Below the pieces are notes generated by a model. That model was not told the DNA's origin. It saw nothing but the letters and a program-made list of their open reading frames with translations, and searched no databases. The position numbers were made by a program, and so were the translations under genes. A DNA stretch of 64,000 nucleotides from Pirellulales bacterium (lineage in GTDB: Bacteria; Planctomycetota; Planctomycetia; Pirellulales; JAEUIK01): assembly GCA_019694435.1 (NCBI GenBank), contig JAIBBZ010000008.1:119101-183100 (forward strand). Direction: 5' to 3'. Shown piece by piece: positions 1-9,086 of this stretch; positions within the stretch are counted from its first letter, which is position 1, and each line of letters opens with the position of its first letter.

Positions 1-2
1 TT

Positions 3-911
3 ACGGTCGCCGCATACGCCTGGCCTACGGTCCATTGCCTCGTACCCAATGTGGCCCGCCCGCTGGGCGGCAATCGCACCTTCCGGCGAGCGTTGGCGTA
101 TGTGATCAATCGCGAGTCAATTTTACGCCAATACCTGCTGCGCGGTCGCGAAGACCCGAGTAGCATGGTCGTCAGCGGTCCCTTCGTCCGGGGCACGTCG
201 TTCGACGATGCCCGCGGTTATGCAAATAACGACCAGATCGCCCCGCGGGCCAGCGATCCTCAACTTGCGTTGACCCTGGCTTCGGTCGGCATTCTGCAGG
301 CGTATCCGCCCGCGCCGGCCGAAGAGACGACGGCGGCCGCGCCGGCTGGCGACACGTCTTTACCGGACGCAGCCGCGGCGCAAGATGCGCCGGCCGAGCC
401 AGGCGCGCCCGGCAACAAGCCGTCGGGACCCAAGCCAAAGCTGGTGCTGGTTTATCCCCCCACCGAAGTCGCGCGAACCGCCTGCAATGCGATGGTGCGC
501 TACTTGCAGCTCTTGGGTGTGAATGTCGAGCTGCGGGAACTCGAGCCGCAAGGCGAGTTACCCGACGATTGGGATTTTCGGTATTGCGAGCTAGCGGCCT
601 GGGAGCCGGTCGTCGACGCGGTCCGCCTGTTCGGGCCCGGTGGCGTCGCCGCCGGGGTGAGCCCCTACATGGAACTGGCCTTGCGCGAATTGTCCCTGGC
701 CGAAGATTGGAGCACCGCGCGGCGCTTGTTGCTCGAAATTCACCGCCGCATCCACGACGACGTGGCGATTGTTCCCCTGTGGCAGTTGACGAACCATTGT
801 GCCTGGCACAAACGGCTCCAGGGTATCGGCGAGCAGCCGGTGACGCTCTATCAGCATGTCGAGTCTTGGCAAGTTGCCCCATGGTATCCCCCCGACGTCG
901 AAGTCTTTTGA
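3..911 (+). CDS. ABC transporter solute-binding protein, family 5 (peptide type), 5' truncated by window
   Basis: This is the C-terminal part of an extracellular solute-binding protein family 5 member, the peptide/nickel/oligopeptide receptor class of ABC importers. The reading frame is open from base 3, so the true start lies outside the window; the GTG at 51 is internal. The family pattern is seen in FRRALAYVINRESIL near the start, the hallmark of the helix before the second lobe, and in IHDDVAIVPLWQLTN near the end. An unusual Ala/Pro/Glu-rich insertion of about 45 residues (roughly bases 315-450) interrupts the fold, which I have not seen as normal for this family. The next gene starts inside its last 31 bases, so the two are translationally coupled. 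Family assignment is fairly secure; the substrate cannot be told. Confidence 0.75.
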   Translation, partial: TVAAYAWPTVHCLVPNVARPLGGNRTFRRALAYVINRESILRQYLLRGREDPSSMVVSGPFVRGTSFDDARGYANNDQIAPRASDPQLALTLASVGILQAYPPAPAEETTAAAPAGDTSLPDAAAAQDAPAEPGAPGNKPSGPKPKLVLVYPPTEVARTACNAMVRYLQLLGVNVELRELEPQGELPDDWDFRYCELAAWEPVVDAVRLFGPGGVAAGVSPYMELALRELSLAEDWSTARRLLLEIHRRIHDDVAIVPLWQLTNHCAWHKRLQGIGEQPVTLYQHVESWQVAPWYPPDVEVF

Positions 912-2368
912 GCCTGGGCACCGCGGTCCTGGCGCTGGTACTCGACTGTTACGGGTCGGGCGGTGCCCGTGCCCAGGTGCCAGGGTTGCCGCCCACTACG
1001 TGGGAGCGATCGGCCTACCGCGTGCAGCTCGTGGTGCTGATCGATCCGACGGTCGGGATTTCGTCGGACGGCGCCAGCGCGCTGACCACCCGGATCGTCG
1101 AACGCGTCGCGGCGCTTGTCGGCGCGCGCTGGGAACTTCAGCTCGGCGTGTGCCCCCCGTTGTTGCGTGCGGCGCTCGGACCGCAATTGGCCGAAGTCGC
1201 CTATGAAGCGTTGCCTCCCGAGTTGCGCGCAGGCGACAAGGTCGTGTTCTTGCAGATCGCGCAGCACCAGGGCACACCGGTCGTGTCGGTCCGCGAGTTC
1301 GATGTGCGCACGCAGACCTGGTCGCCGCCCCCGGTGGCGCAACCGGTCGAGGCCGCGCAGTTGGTCGACCGCGCCGTAGTCGCGGTGATTGCCGCGGTGC
1401 GGACGGTGGCGCGCGTTGACGATGCGGAGATCAAATCGGCCAACCTCACGCTCATGGGTTGCGAGCTGTTGGCGCGCGATCCGAGCATGTTGGCCGTACC
1501 GCCAGGTACGGTGTTGCAGTCGTTCGTGCGTTTCAACGATCGCAACGGCCAGGCACGGCGCATCATGCCGATCGAGTGGACGTACCTGACCGTGGCCGAG
1601 GCCAGCGAGCGAACGCTCCGATGCGATGTCTACAGCGGAGTTCGCGGCGCGCTGACCGTGAAGACGCGCGGTCGTGTCGAAAAGCTGGCCATCGTGGTGC
1701 CGCCGCCGGTCGGCGGGACGCGGCTGCGGCTGGTGGCGCGCGATCAACGCGCCGACCCACTCGCGGGATACGAGGTCTACGCCCATGCGCCAGGTGAGCG
1801 CGAAACTACGCTCCTTGGGCGCACCGACGGCGACGGCAGCATCTGGGTCGAGGCGGCCGAGTCGCCGCTGCGCGTGTTGCTGGTCAAGAGTGGCGGCGAG
1901 TTCATGGCCCGCTTGCCGATCGTGCCTGGCAAAGAGCCCTTGCTCCAGGCACTGGTGCCCGACGATCGCGAACGCCTGCGCGCCGAGGGCGTGATCATCG
2001 GCCTCCAAGAAGGCCTGGTCGATCTCGTGGCGCAGCGCGCGGTGCTGGTCATCCGCATCCAGTCCATGCTCGACGCGGGCAACGTCGAGGCCGCAACCAA
2101 GCTGTTGGAGAGTCTCCGGAAACTGCGAAACCAACAGGAACAGTACTCCCTGTTCTTGCGCCAGCAGCGTCAAGCCATTGTGTCGCGCGACCCGGCGATT
2201 CAGCGCAAGATCGAGCTGTTGTTTGCCGACACGGAAAAGCTGATGACCAACTATTTCGATCCGCGGCCGCTCGACGAGATTGAGTCGTCGGTCTTGCGAG
2301 CCCGCAGCGTCGCCCCAGCCAACAGCGAGGCCGCGCAGGCGGCGGCGACGGCTCCAGCCGGTTCTTGA
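881..2368 (+). CDS. secreted protein of unknown function, 495 aa
   Basis: No family recognised. I place the start at ATG 881 because it gives a clear signal peptide: an Arg-rich start (SPRRRSLLSLG), a hydrophobic core, and a likely cut after GGARA. The frame is open further upstream, but that part overlaps the preceding solute-binding protein gene and reads as shadow sequence. After a mixed globular region, the last 130 residues are charged and helical (RKLRNQQEQYSLFLRQQR) and probably form a coiled coil. The RR-containing n-region could suit the Tat route, but this is weak. It overlaps the solute-binding protein gene by 31 bases, so both are probably made from one transcript and may act together in the periplasm. 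Confidence 0.7.
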   Translation: MVSPRRRSLLSLGTAVLALVLDCYGSGGARAQVPGLPPTTWERSAYRVQLVVLIDPTVGISSDGASALTTRIVERVAALVGARWELQLGVCPPLLRAALGPQLAEVAYEALPPELRAGDKVVFLQIAQHQGTPVVSVREFDVRTQTWSPPPVAQPVEAAQLVDRAVVAVIAAVRTVARVDDAEIKSANLTLMGCELLARDPSMLAVPPGTVLQSFVRFNDRNGQARRIMPIEWTYLTVAEASERTLRCDVYSGVRGALTVKTRGRVEKLAIVVPPPVGGTRLRLVARDQRADPLAGYEVYAHAPGERETTLLGRTDGDGSIWVEAAESPLRVLLVKSGGEFMARLPIVPGKEPLLQALVPDDRERLRAEGVIIGLQEGLVDLVAQRAVLVIRIQSMLDAGNVEAATKLLESLRKLRNQQEQYSLFLRQQRQAIVSRDPAIQRKIELLFADTEKLMTNYFDPRPLDEIESSVLRARSVAPANSEAAQAAATAPAGS

Positions 2369-2383
2369 CGCTTGCTGCCCCGG

Positions 2384-3790
2384 TCACAGCAATGACGACA
2401 GCACGACCCATGCGAGTACGATCGCAGCGCTCGCGCCGCCCACGGCCAAGGCCGCCAGCATGGCCGGCGGGAATCCAAAAATCAGCCGGGGCCCCTCGAC
2501 TACGGCCGACTTTTCCCCGTCGCTGACCGTCTCTTCGCTGGCCAGGGAGATGGGATGCGTCGTACGCAGCGCTCCCGGCACCGGGGACAACACGTCAGCA
2601 CCGGCCTGCATGCCCGGCGCACGCGCTACGCCCGCCACATCGTCGGGCAGCAGCACTCCGCCGGGCTGGGTGTCGTCGACCTGGGCCGAGCCCGAACCGG
2701 AAGACGTTTCGTTGGCGTCCGGGTTGGTCGCCGGCGGAATGACGATGGCCGAGACGGTTTGCGGCGTCCAGGGGCCGAGCCGGGTGACGACCTCACCCGC
2801 CGTGCGGATGCGCAGCTTCGGGTCCTTGACCATCATCGACCAGATCACGTCGACAAATTCGGCGCTCAACTCCGGGCTCAAGCGGCGCGGGTCCAGGGGC
2901 TGCAATTGGCAATGCGCGCGGGCCTTCTCTTTCACCGAACCCCCGGGAAACGGCACCTTGCCAGTGGCGGCGTAATAGAGCGTGCAGCCCAAGGCGTAAA
3001 TGTCGCCCGCCGGCGACAATGTTTGGGGCGCCGTGATCGATTCGGGGGCGAGATAGTCCGCTGTGCCCACGATCTTGCCACCGGGCGAATAGCCCTCTTC
3101 ATTTTCGGTGCAGAATTCGACCAGCCCAAGGTCGGACAGCTTGGCGACGCCGTCATCGCGCACGAGCAGGTTGCCGGGCTTCACGTCGCGGTGAATGAGC
3201 CCCAGGCTGTGCGCGTGCGCGAGCCCCTGGGCCGCCTGCGAGACAATCGAAGCGGCCTGCATCATCGACAGCCTGCCGGAGAGCCGCACCAGCCGGCGCA
3301 GGTCGGTTCCCGGTACATACTCGGTGACCAGGTAGTGGACGTTGCCGTCGAAGCCGGCGTCGTAAGCGCGTACGAGGTTGGGGTGATCGAGCCGCGCCTG
3401 GGCACGCACCTCGCGGCGAAACGCGGCCTCGGCCTCGGGTGTCGACTTGTGCCGGGGCAGGACCTTGACCGCCACCATGCGGCCCATCACCACGTGCTCG
3501 GCCAGAAACACCTGGCCCATGCCGCCTTGGCCGATCGCGTCGATGATCCGATACGAGCCCAGGTTGAACTTCGCGCGACCGACGAGCAGCTGCGAGGCCT
3601 GCCACGAATTGAGCTTGCCCGATTCGACCAGGCGCTGAGCCCATTGCTTGTGCAGCTCTGGCGCGGCCAGTTCATCGACGAACGGCACCAGGGCCCGTAA
3701 CTCTTCGCGGGCCAGGTCGACGTCGGTGGGCGCAACCAGGCCGCTCGATAGCACGCAGGCGCGAAAATCGAATTCGCTCGTAGTGGCCAC
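2384..3790 (-). CDS. Hanks-type serine/threonine protein kinase with C-terminal membrane anchor
   Basis: Eukaryotic-like Ser/Thr kinase of 468 aa. From the N-terminus: about 80 residues typical of planctomycete kinases (LVESGKLNSWQASQLL), the glycine loop IGQGGMGQV at about 86, VAVK with the ATP-binding lysine at 109, the catalytic loop HRDVKPGN at 200-207, DLG in place of DFG at 220-222, and YLAPE at about 248. A Ser/Pro/Asp-rich linker leads to a single membrane helix at about 440-467, so the kinase domain faces the cytoplasm with almost nothing outside. GTG 3790 was chosen as start because GAGGA lies about 10 bases before it; a start at 3898 is possible. It ends 15 bases from the convergent gene upstream. 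Substrates are unknown. Confidence 0.88.
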   Translation of the reverse strand: MATTSEFDFRACVLSSGLVAPTDVDLAREELRALVPFVDELAAPELHKQWAQRLVESGKLNSWQASQLLVGRAKFNLGSYRIIDAIGQGGMGQVFLAEHVVMGRMVAVKVLPRHKSTPEAEAAFRREVRAQARLDHPNLVRAYDAGFDGNVHYLVTEYVPGTDLRRLVRLSGRLSMMQAASIVSQAAQGLAHAHSLGLIHRDVKPGNLLVRDDGVAKLSDLGLVEFCTENEEGYSPGGKIVGTADYLAPESITAPQTLSPAGDIYALGCTLYYAATGKVPFPGGSVKEKARAHCQLQPLDPRRLSPELSAEFVDVIWSMMVKDPKLRIRTAGEVVTRLGPWTPQTVSAIVIPPATNPDANETSSGSGSAQVDDTQPGGVLLPDDVAGVARAPGMQAGADVLSPVPGALRTTHPISLASEETVSDGEKSAVVEGPRLIFGFPPAMLAALAVGGASAAIVLAWVVLSSLL

Positions 3791-3933
3791 CGGGCACCGA
3801 TCCTCAGCCGCGAGCGCAAGGCACGAGCCTTGAGCTTGGTTACCCCTTTGCTCCCCTGGGAGTAAGCCTACTCCCGTCGGCGCACGGGCGCCAAGCAATC
3901 GGACAGCCGCCGGGCGATGGGCTTGGCGAGCCC

Positions 3934-4623
3934 CTACTCGGCGTCGTCACGAACCCCAAATTCGCTCCAGTACGCTGGCAGGGGAGCCGTCCAGGACAGC
4001 GTCTCGTCGCGGACCGGGTGGCGCAATGTCAGGCGTCGCGCGTGAAGGGCGATCCCGGCCGGAAAAGTCCGGCGACTGCCATATTTGCGGTCGCCCAACA
4101 GGGGGAAGCCGTGCTGGGAAAACTGCACCCGAATTTGATGCTTGCGGCCCGTATGCGGGCGGATTTCGACGAGCGCTGCGCGAGGCAATCGTACCAGTCG
4201 CCGAAACTCGAGCACCGCGTCGCGCGCCCCCGCGCGATCGGCCGCCACGCTGCGCACGGCACGGCGATGACCGGGCGCATAGACCCAATCGCGCAGCTCG
4301 CCCGCGGCCGGTTCGAACGACGGCTCGACCAGCCCCCAGTAGATCTTTTCGACGGTTCGTTGGCGAAACTGTTCGGTCAATCGCGACGCCGCTTTCGAAG
4401 TCTTGGCAATGACGACCACGCCCGAAACCAAAGTGTCGAGTCGGCTGACGATGCCCAAGTAGACGTTGCCAGGCTTTTCGTAGCGGAGGCGCAGATCTTC
4501 CTTGGCCCAGGCGATGAGACTGGGCCGATCCGCCTCGACGCCCATGGTGGGCAGACCGACCGGCTTGTTGACGACCAGCAGATGATTGTCTTCGTACAGG
4601 ATCGTCGGCACAGCTGGGATCAT
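3934..4623 (-). CDS. RluA-family RNA pseudouridine synthase
   Basis: Enzyme that turns specific uridines of rRNA or tRNA into pseudouridine. The 229-aa protein has the RluA catalytic motif SRLDTLVSGV with catalytic Asp63; the usual His of HRLD is Ser here. LYEDNHLLVVNKPVGLPT is the standard N-terminal strand motif, and HTGRKHQIRVQFSQHGFPL with LGDRKYG forms the C-terminal family signature. There is no N-terminal S4 RNA-binding domain, as in the short RluA/RluC-like members. Its ATG lies 34 bases from the start of the divergent maf gene, so both promoters share a very small region or overlap the coding sequences. Target uridine not predictable. Confidence 0.9.
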   Translation of the reverse strand: MIPAVPTILYEDNHLLVVNKPVGLPTMGVEADRPSLIAWAKEDLRLRYEKPGNVYLGIVSRLDTLVSGVVVIAKTSKAASRLTEQFRQRTVEKIYWGLVEPSFEPAAGELRDWVYAPGHRRAVRSVAADRAGARDAVLEFRRLVRLPRAALVEIRPHTGRKHQIRVQFSQHGFPLLGDRKYGSRRTFPAGIALHARRLTLRHPVRDETLSWTAPLPAYWSEFGVRDDAE

Positions 4624-4657
4624 ATGGCTGTTTTACGGGGCACCATCGCGGCCTACA

Positions 4658-5293
4658 ATGCCGCCCGCGATCTCCATACTCGAGCGATATCAGGCAGCGG
4701 CCGTGGCGGAAGCACCGTTGGACAAGTCAACGCGTTTGGTTCTCGCGTCGAGTTCGCCGCGGCGCCGTGAACTGCTCACCGCTGCGGGTTACCAGTTCGA
4801 CGTAGTCGAGCCTCACCCAGAGGCCGAATGCGGCGTGTGCAGTGGCGAGTCTCCTCCAGAGCTCGTGGCCCGGCTGGCACTGCAAAAGGCCCGCGATGTA
4901 GTGCGGCGCGTGCCCCGCGGTTTGATTGTCGCTTGCGATACGGTGGCCGAGTGCCACGGCCAGGTGCTCGGCAAACCGGCGCACGAAGCCCATGCGCGCC
5001 AGATGCTGCAGACACTCCGTGGGCGCGAGCACCGCGTCTACAGCGGGTTGTGTGTGTGGCGCGCACCCGTTTCCGAGCCACTGGTTCGCGTGGCGCGGAC
5101 GACGCTCGTCATGGACCCGCTGTCGGACGAACAGATCGAGCAGTACCTTGCCACCGGGTTGTGGGAAGGGAAAGCGGGGGCCTTCGGCTACCAGGACGGC
5201 ATCGATTGGGTACACGTCATCTCCGGCAGCGAGTCGAACGTGGTGGGGCTGCCGATGGAGCTACTGGCTGAAATGCTGGCAGCGCTGGATTGA
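4658..5293 (+). CDS. maf: Maf family nucleoside triphosphate pyrophosphatase
   Basis: Maf proteins hydrolyse dTTP/UTP or modified nucleotides to the monophosphate, a house-cleaning role once linked to septum formation. The 211-aa protein has the family start LASSSPRRRELL at 29-40, the catalytic aspartate in ACDTV at about 94, and the C-terminal block EGKAGAFGYQDG followed by SNVVGLPM. ATG 4658 was preferred over a start at 4586, which would lie inside the divergent pseudouridine synthase gene. The roughly 20 residues before LASSS are an extra N-terminal piece; an internal GTG start is possible. Confidence 0.9.
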   Translation: MPPAISILERYQAAAVAEAPLDKSTRLVLASSSPRRRELLTAAGYQFDVVEPHPEAECGVCSGESPPELVARLALQKARDVVRRVPRGLIVACDTVAECHGQVLGKPAHEAHARQMLQTLRGREHRVYSGLCVWRAPVSEPLVRVARTTLVMDPLSDEQIEQYLATGLWEGKAGAFGYQDGIDWVHVISGSESNVVGLPMELLAEMLAALD

Positions 5294-5452
5294 TAGCAGG
5301 TGGCGCAACTGCTGCGCGCAGCATCCTCAAATCGATTTAACGATCATGCCGGCTCGCCGTGCAGGTCGAAACAACAGGTATCTGGCCATTGACCCGGTCC
5401 AGATCTCGCCTCGCTGCCCGCCTGCTTCTTGCCCGCCGACCCTCAATCGATC

Positions 5453-6832
5453 ATGCCCACGTTGCTCTGCCGCCGCAGAGGCACCTGGTTTTGTTCCGGT
5501 ATCTGGTTGTGGAGCTGTGCGCTCTGCTTGCCGGCCGGTTCTCTGCGTGCAGCGCCGCCCTTTGCACCACCGTCGAGTCCGGGGCAAGCTTCCGATCGCG
5601 CGCCCGCTGCGCCGCCCGCGCCAGCCGGTTCCGCCCCCGCGGCTGCGCCGGAGAATGTTGCTCCAGGTGGTCGGCAAGCCGCGCTCACCCTGCCCCAAGC
5701 CCAAAGCCTGGCGCTGGGCAGTCATCCTCGGCTGCGCAACGCCGCCGCCTCGGTCCAAGCGGCAGGCGGGCGCGCCTGGCAAGCGGGGGCATATCCGAAC
5801 CCTTCGGTCTTCTCGGCATCGCCGCAGTGGTCAGGCGCTCAGAGTCAATACAACGTCTACCTTCAGCAGACCTTGGTTACGGCCAACAAACTGCGCCTCG
5901 ACCAGGCGGCCGCCGTGCGAGAAGTGAACCAGGCTCAATTTGCTTGGACCCGCGCACATTTCGATGTACTCACGGGCGTGCGCGGGGCGTTCTATACGCT
6001 GCTCGTCGAGCAGCAGCGTGTTTCCGTGAACCACCGCCTGGTCGAGCTCACCAGCCGGTCGTACGAGTTGGCCGAGCGGATGCTCAAGAGCCAAGAGATC
6101 AGCCGGCAGGACGTCCTGCCGTTCGGCATCGAACGCGACCGCGCCCGATTGGCGCTGCTGGGGGCCGAAACTGCGGTCATCCAAGCGCGCCGCGAGCTGG
6201 CGGTCGCGATGGGCATTCCGCAGCTCGAGATCGGCGCGATTAACGGCGATCTGGCCGCTCCCCTGCCCCGCTTCGATCTCGCCGCGCTGCAACAGACCGT
6301 GGCGGCCAATCATGCCGATGTTGGTGCGGCCCGTGCGGCCGTGTCGCGCAACATGTTTCGGCTCGCGCGTGCTCGTGCCGAGCCGATTCCCGATCTCGTC
6401 TTTCAGGGCGGCTACCAGCGCCAGATCGAGCCTGCCCAAGATCAGGCGCTGTTCCAGGTCGGCATGGTGGTGCCCCTTTGGAATCGCAATCAGGGCGCCA
6501 TCACGGCGGCGCAAGCCGAGGTGGCAGCCGCGCGCGCCGACACGCTACGGTGGCAGCTCGATCTGGCGCAACAGGTCGCCGACGCCTGGTCGGCCTATGA
6601 GATCGCCACCCAGCAGGTCGAGACGTTTCAGCGTCAAGTACTGCCCAAGGCCATGGAGTCGGTGCGGCTGCAGCAGCAGCGCCTGGCTCGGGGCGAAGGC
6701 GACGTGATCGGACTGGTTTCAAGTCAGCGGACGCTAGCGGACGTTGAATTGGCCGCCCTGAACGCCCAGCAGAATCGCTGGCAAAGTGCAATTGTCATTG
6801 CCGACCTGCTGCAGCTCGAAAGGTTTCCTTGA
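5453..6832 (+). CDS. TolC-type outer membrane efflux protein
   Basis: Outer membrane channel component of tripartite efflux systems, 459 aa. The Arg-rich start followed by a hydrophobic core and LRAAPP marks a signal peptide, then a Pro/Ala-rich stretch of about 45 residues. The mature part shows the two long-helix repeats of the OEP family: LTLPQAQSLALGSHPRLRNA at the first repeat, YNVYLQQTLVTANKLRLDQA, and in the second half VGMVVPLWNRNQGAITAAQAE, a close match to the CzcC/CusC branch. No periplasmic adaptor or RND/ABC pump gene is beside it, so the partner lies elsewhere. ATG 5453 was chosen over 5429 because it sits at the signal peptide. Confidence 0.88.
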   Translation: MPTLLCRRRGTWFCSGIWLWSCALCLPAGSLRAAPPFAPPSSPGQASDRAPAAPPAPAGSAPAAAPENVAPGGRQAALTLPQAQSLALGSHPRLRNAAASVQAAGGRAWQAGAYPNPSVFSASPQWSGAQSQYNVYLQQTLVTANKLRLDQAAAVREVNQAQFAWTRAHFDVLTGVRGAFYTLLVEQQRVSVNHRLVELTSRSYELAERMLKSQEISRQDVLPFGIERDRARLALLGAETAVIQARRELAVAMGIPQLEIGAINGDLAAPLPRFDLAALQQTVAANHADVGAARAAVSRNMFRLARARAEPIPDLVFQGGYQRQIEPAQDQALFQVGMVVPLWNRNQGAITAAQAEVAAARADTLRWQLDLAQQVADAWSAYEIATQQVETFQRQVLPKAMESVRLQQQRLARGEGDVIGLVSSQRTLADVELAALNAQQNRWQSAIVIADLLQLERFP

Positions 6833-6844
6833 ACGACCTTCGAA

Positions 6845-6912
6845 AGCCCGGCCACCATGTCGTGGTGGGAATAAACCGGGCTCGCTCCGGCTCTACTAGT
6901 TTTGAGAGCCGG
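6845..6912 (+). other. two consecutive hairpins after the efflux gene
   Basis: First hairpin 6845-6882: outer arms AGCCCGG/CCGGGCT enclose an inner CCACCA-TGTCG-TGGTGG stem. Second hairpin 6887-6912: CCGGCTCT/AGAGCCGG with a 10-base loop. There is no T-run, so they may slow RNA decay or separate the efflux gene from the lipoprotein gene rather than act as a classical terminator. Confidence 0.45.
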
Positions 6913-7008
6913 CCGTGATGGCCCGGGGCGATGCCGGCCAAACGTGGAGGTAATGATCGGGCAAGCTCCTCGGAGTGCGTCGCGCGCTCCTGCGAAGGAA
7001 ACCAAGCG

Positions 7009-7332
7009 ATGAAAAAGTGGATGTTGTGTTTGACCATGGTTGCCGCCATGGGCGCCGGCGTTGTCGGATGCCAAAAGCAGTCGGCCGAAACGGAACAGGC
7101 CGTAAAAGAAGCCACCGACGCTGCCAAGGACGCCGCCGAAGCAGGCGCCAAGGCAGTTGAAAAGGCCGGCGAAGCCGCCGCCACGGCGGCCGAGGACGCC
7201 GCCAAAGCCGCTGCCGCGGCAACCGAGCAGGCCGCCGACGCCGCCGCGGATGCGACCAAGAACGCCGCCGATGCTGCCGCCGAAGCGACGAAGAATGCCG
7301 CCGAAGCCGCGACAGCCCCCGCGACTCCGTAA
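7009..7332 (+). CDS. Ala-rich helical lipoprotein, 107 aa
   Basis: Small lipoprotein. ATG 7009 is preceded by a good Shine-Dalgarno (GAAGGA) and opens a signal peptide ending in the lipobox VVGC with Cys21 or so. The rest is almost wholly alanine with regularly spaced Lys/Glu/Asp/Thr, as in KEATDAAKDAAEA and ATKNAADAAAEATKNAAE, giving 7- and 11-residue periodicity like LEA proteins or Lpp-type coiled coils. It is probably a long helix anchored to a membrane and extending into the periplasm. There is no known enzymatic motif. It is followed by a strong terminator, so it is the last gene of its transcript. Function unknown; envelope spacer or stress role is only a guess. Confidence 0.75.
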   Translation: MKKWMLCLTMVAAMGAGVVGCQKQSAETEQAVKEATDAAKDAAEAGAKAVEKAGEAAATAAEDAAKAAAAATEQAADAAADATKNAADAAAEATKNAAEAATAPATP

Positions 7333-7413
7333 GCAACGCAAGTCATGGCCAGGGGCAACTGGCCTGATTGCCGGCCGAGACGTCTTCGTACTCTCGACTC
7401 GTGATCACGCACG

Positions 7414-7456
7414 GCGACCGCCGCAAGCAATACGCTTCCGGCGGTCGCAGTCGTTT
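7414..7456 (+). terminator. rho-independent terminator of the Ala-rich lipoprotein gene
   Basis: GCGACCGCCG at 7414-7423 pairs with CGGCGGTCGC at 7439-7448; TCGTTTT follows. It lies 80 bases after the lipoprotein stop. Confidence 0.7.
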
Positions 7457-7565
7457 TCCAGGGGCGCGGCAAGCGCACCTTCGCCCGCCTTGCCGCCTCC
7501 TCCGTGCGATCGCCAGCACGCCAGCGCCTGCATATCGGGCTGCCCGCGGCGCGGGGGCTCGGGGA

Positions 7566-8876
7566 TTACTTGGCCGCTGGCTCGGCCAGGGCATCGATCA
7601 CTTTCTCGCGCAGCGAGACGACATAGTCGCGCGTGGAGGGCATGAACTGCGTCATGGCGATGCAGACCATTTCTTCGCGCGGCGTGACCCAAAACTGCGT
7701 GCTGGCAGCGCCACCCCACCCGTACTCGCCCAGGGTCGTGTCGGGTTCGTTCTCGGCCACACTCACGCGCACCGCGACGCCGAGCCCGAAGCCCATGTGA
7801 TCGAGCTTGACGGGCCCTAGCCCGATCGGGACGAGCGACTCGGGCAGGTGGTTTTGCGTCATCAAGTCGACGGTTTCCGGTTTCAGGACGCGAGCGCCTT
7901 CGAGTTGGCCGCGATTGAGCATCATCTGCGCGAAGCGCAAGTAGTCGTCGGCCGAGGAGACCAGCCCGCCGCCCCCCGAGAGCAAGACGGCCGGCTTGGC
8001 AAAAGTGCTTGTCGCAGGCGAATCAATGGGCGCGAGCTTGCCGTCCTTGCGGCCGTAGTTCGCGGTCAATCGATCGAGCTTTTCGGCCGGCACCGTAAAG
8101 AACGTGTCGGACATCTTGAGCGGCTGAAAGATCCGCTCGTTGAAAAACTCGTCGAGCGTTTTGCCTGAGAGCACTTCGATCAGCCGACCTTGGACGTCGA
8201 CGGCGATGCTATACATCCACCGTTCGCCGGGCTGCGCCGCCAACGGCAGTTTGACGAGCTTTTCGACCATCGTGTCGAGCTTGTGACCACGGTCGAGCAC
8301 CTGTTCCTTGACGTACATGCCATCCACCGGGGTGGCCGGAAACAGTCCATAGGCCAGGCCCGCGGTGTGGCGCATCAAATCGCGGATCGTGATCGGGCGT
8401 GCGAGCGGTACCGTCTTGATCTGGCCGTTTTCGCGACCGGCGTAAACCTGGACATTGGCGAACCCGGGGAGGAACTTGGAGACCGGATCGTCGAGCTCGA
8501 AGCGACCCTCGTCGTAGAGCGTCATCAGGGCGGCCGTGGTGATGGGTTTCGTCATCGAATAGATGCGGAACAGTGCGTCGCGGCGCATCGGCTTGCCGGC
8601 CTCGCGGTCCATTTGTCCGTAGGTGCCGACCTGCACGACCTTGCCGCGGCGGGCGATCAGCGTCAGCACCCCGGCGAGTTTCTCTTCGTCGACATAGGCC
8701 TGCATCGCGGCGTCGATCGCCTGGAGTTCGTCGGCCTCGAGTCCGACGTCGGCCGGCCGGGCCGTCGGCAACGCATCAGCGCCGAGGGCAGAACAGACCC
8801 AAGGGCCAAGGGCCGGCGCGATCGCGCAGACCAGCACCAGGCGAACGGCCAGCGAGCTGAGGACAGTCCTAATCAT
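7566..8876 (-). CDS. serine hydrolase, class C beta-lactamase-like esterase
   Basis: 436-aa member of the beta-lactamase/EstB/penicillin-binding-like family. It has a signal peptide (MIRTVLSSLAVRLVLVCAIA with a cut near ALGADA), so it acts outside the cytoplasm. The catalytic SxxK is SMTK at 107-110 within FRIYSMTKPITTAALM. The second motif, normally YxN, is YSI at 221-223, so the Asn is missing and the family's usual third residue is not obvious. Near the C-terminus, GEYGWGGAASTQFWV is the typical GxGG block of the esterase branch. It is more likely an esterase or peptidase than a true beta-lactamase. It stands alone; its nearest upstream neighbour is the terminator of the rRNA operon. Confidence 0.85.
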   Translation of the reverse strand: MIRTVLSSLAVRLVLVCAIAPALGPWVCSALGADALPTARPADVGLEADELQAIDAAMQAYVDEEKLAGVLTLIARRGKVVQVGTYGQMDREAGKPMRRDALFRIYSMTKPITTAALMTLYDEGRFELDDPVSKFLPGFANVQVYAGRENGQIKTVPLARPITIRDLMRHTAGLAYGLFPATPVDGMYVKEQVLDRGHKLDTMVEKLVKLPLAAQPGERWMYSIAVDVQGRLIEVLSGKTLDEFFNERIFQPLKMSDTFFTVPAEKLDRLTANYGRKDGKLAPIDSPATSTFAKPAVLLSGGGGLVSSADDYLRFAQMMLNRGQLEGARVLKPETVDLMTQNHLPESLVPIGLGPVKLDHMGFGLGVAVRVSVAENEPDTTLGEYGWGGAASTQFWVTPREEMVCIAMTQFMPSTRDYVVSLREKVIDALAEPAAK

Positions 8877-9086
8877 GTGCTGTACTCCGACATGTGCCCC
8901 GCGCGAGTTGCGAACGGGCGATCATCCGCGGCTGCGGCGCGCGGCATCCATCGCGCGATCATTGTGCCGGATGACGACCACTCAGGACAACTTGCGCGAT
9001 GCGGCCGGGAAATGGACATCCCAGGCGAATCACGGTTGTGCGCGAAATCCTGCACGGCAGCGCTGTGCGCGTGAGACGTGCGCACG

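Noticed and set aside
7566..8876. True class C beta-lactamase (resistance gene)
   Set aside because: SxxK is present but the YxN motif is YSI; family context points to an esterase-like hydrolase.
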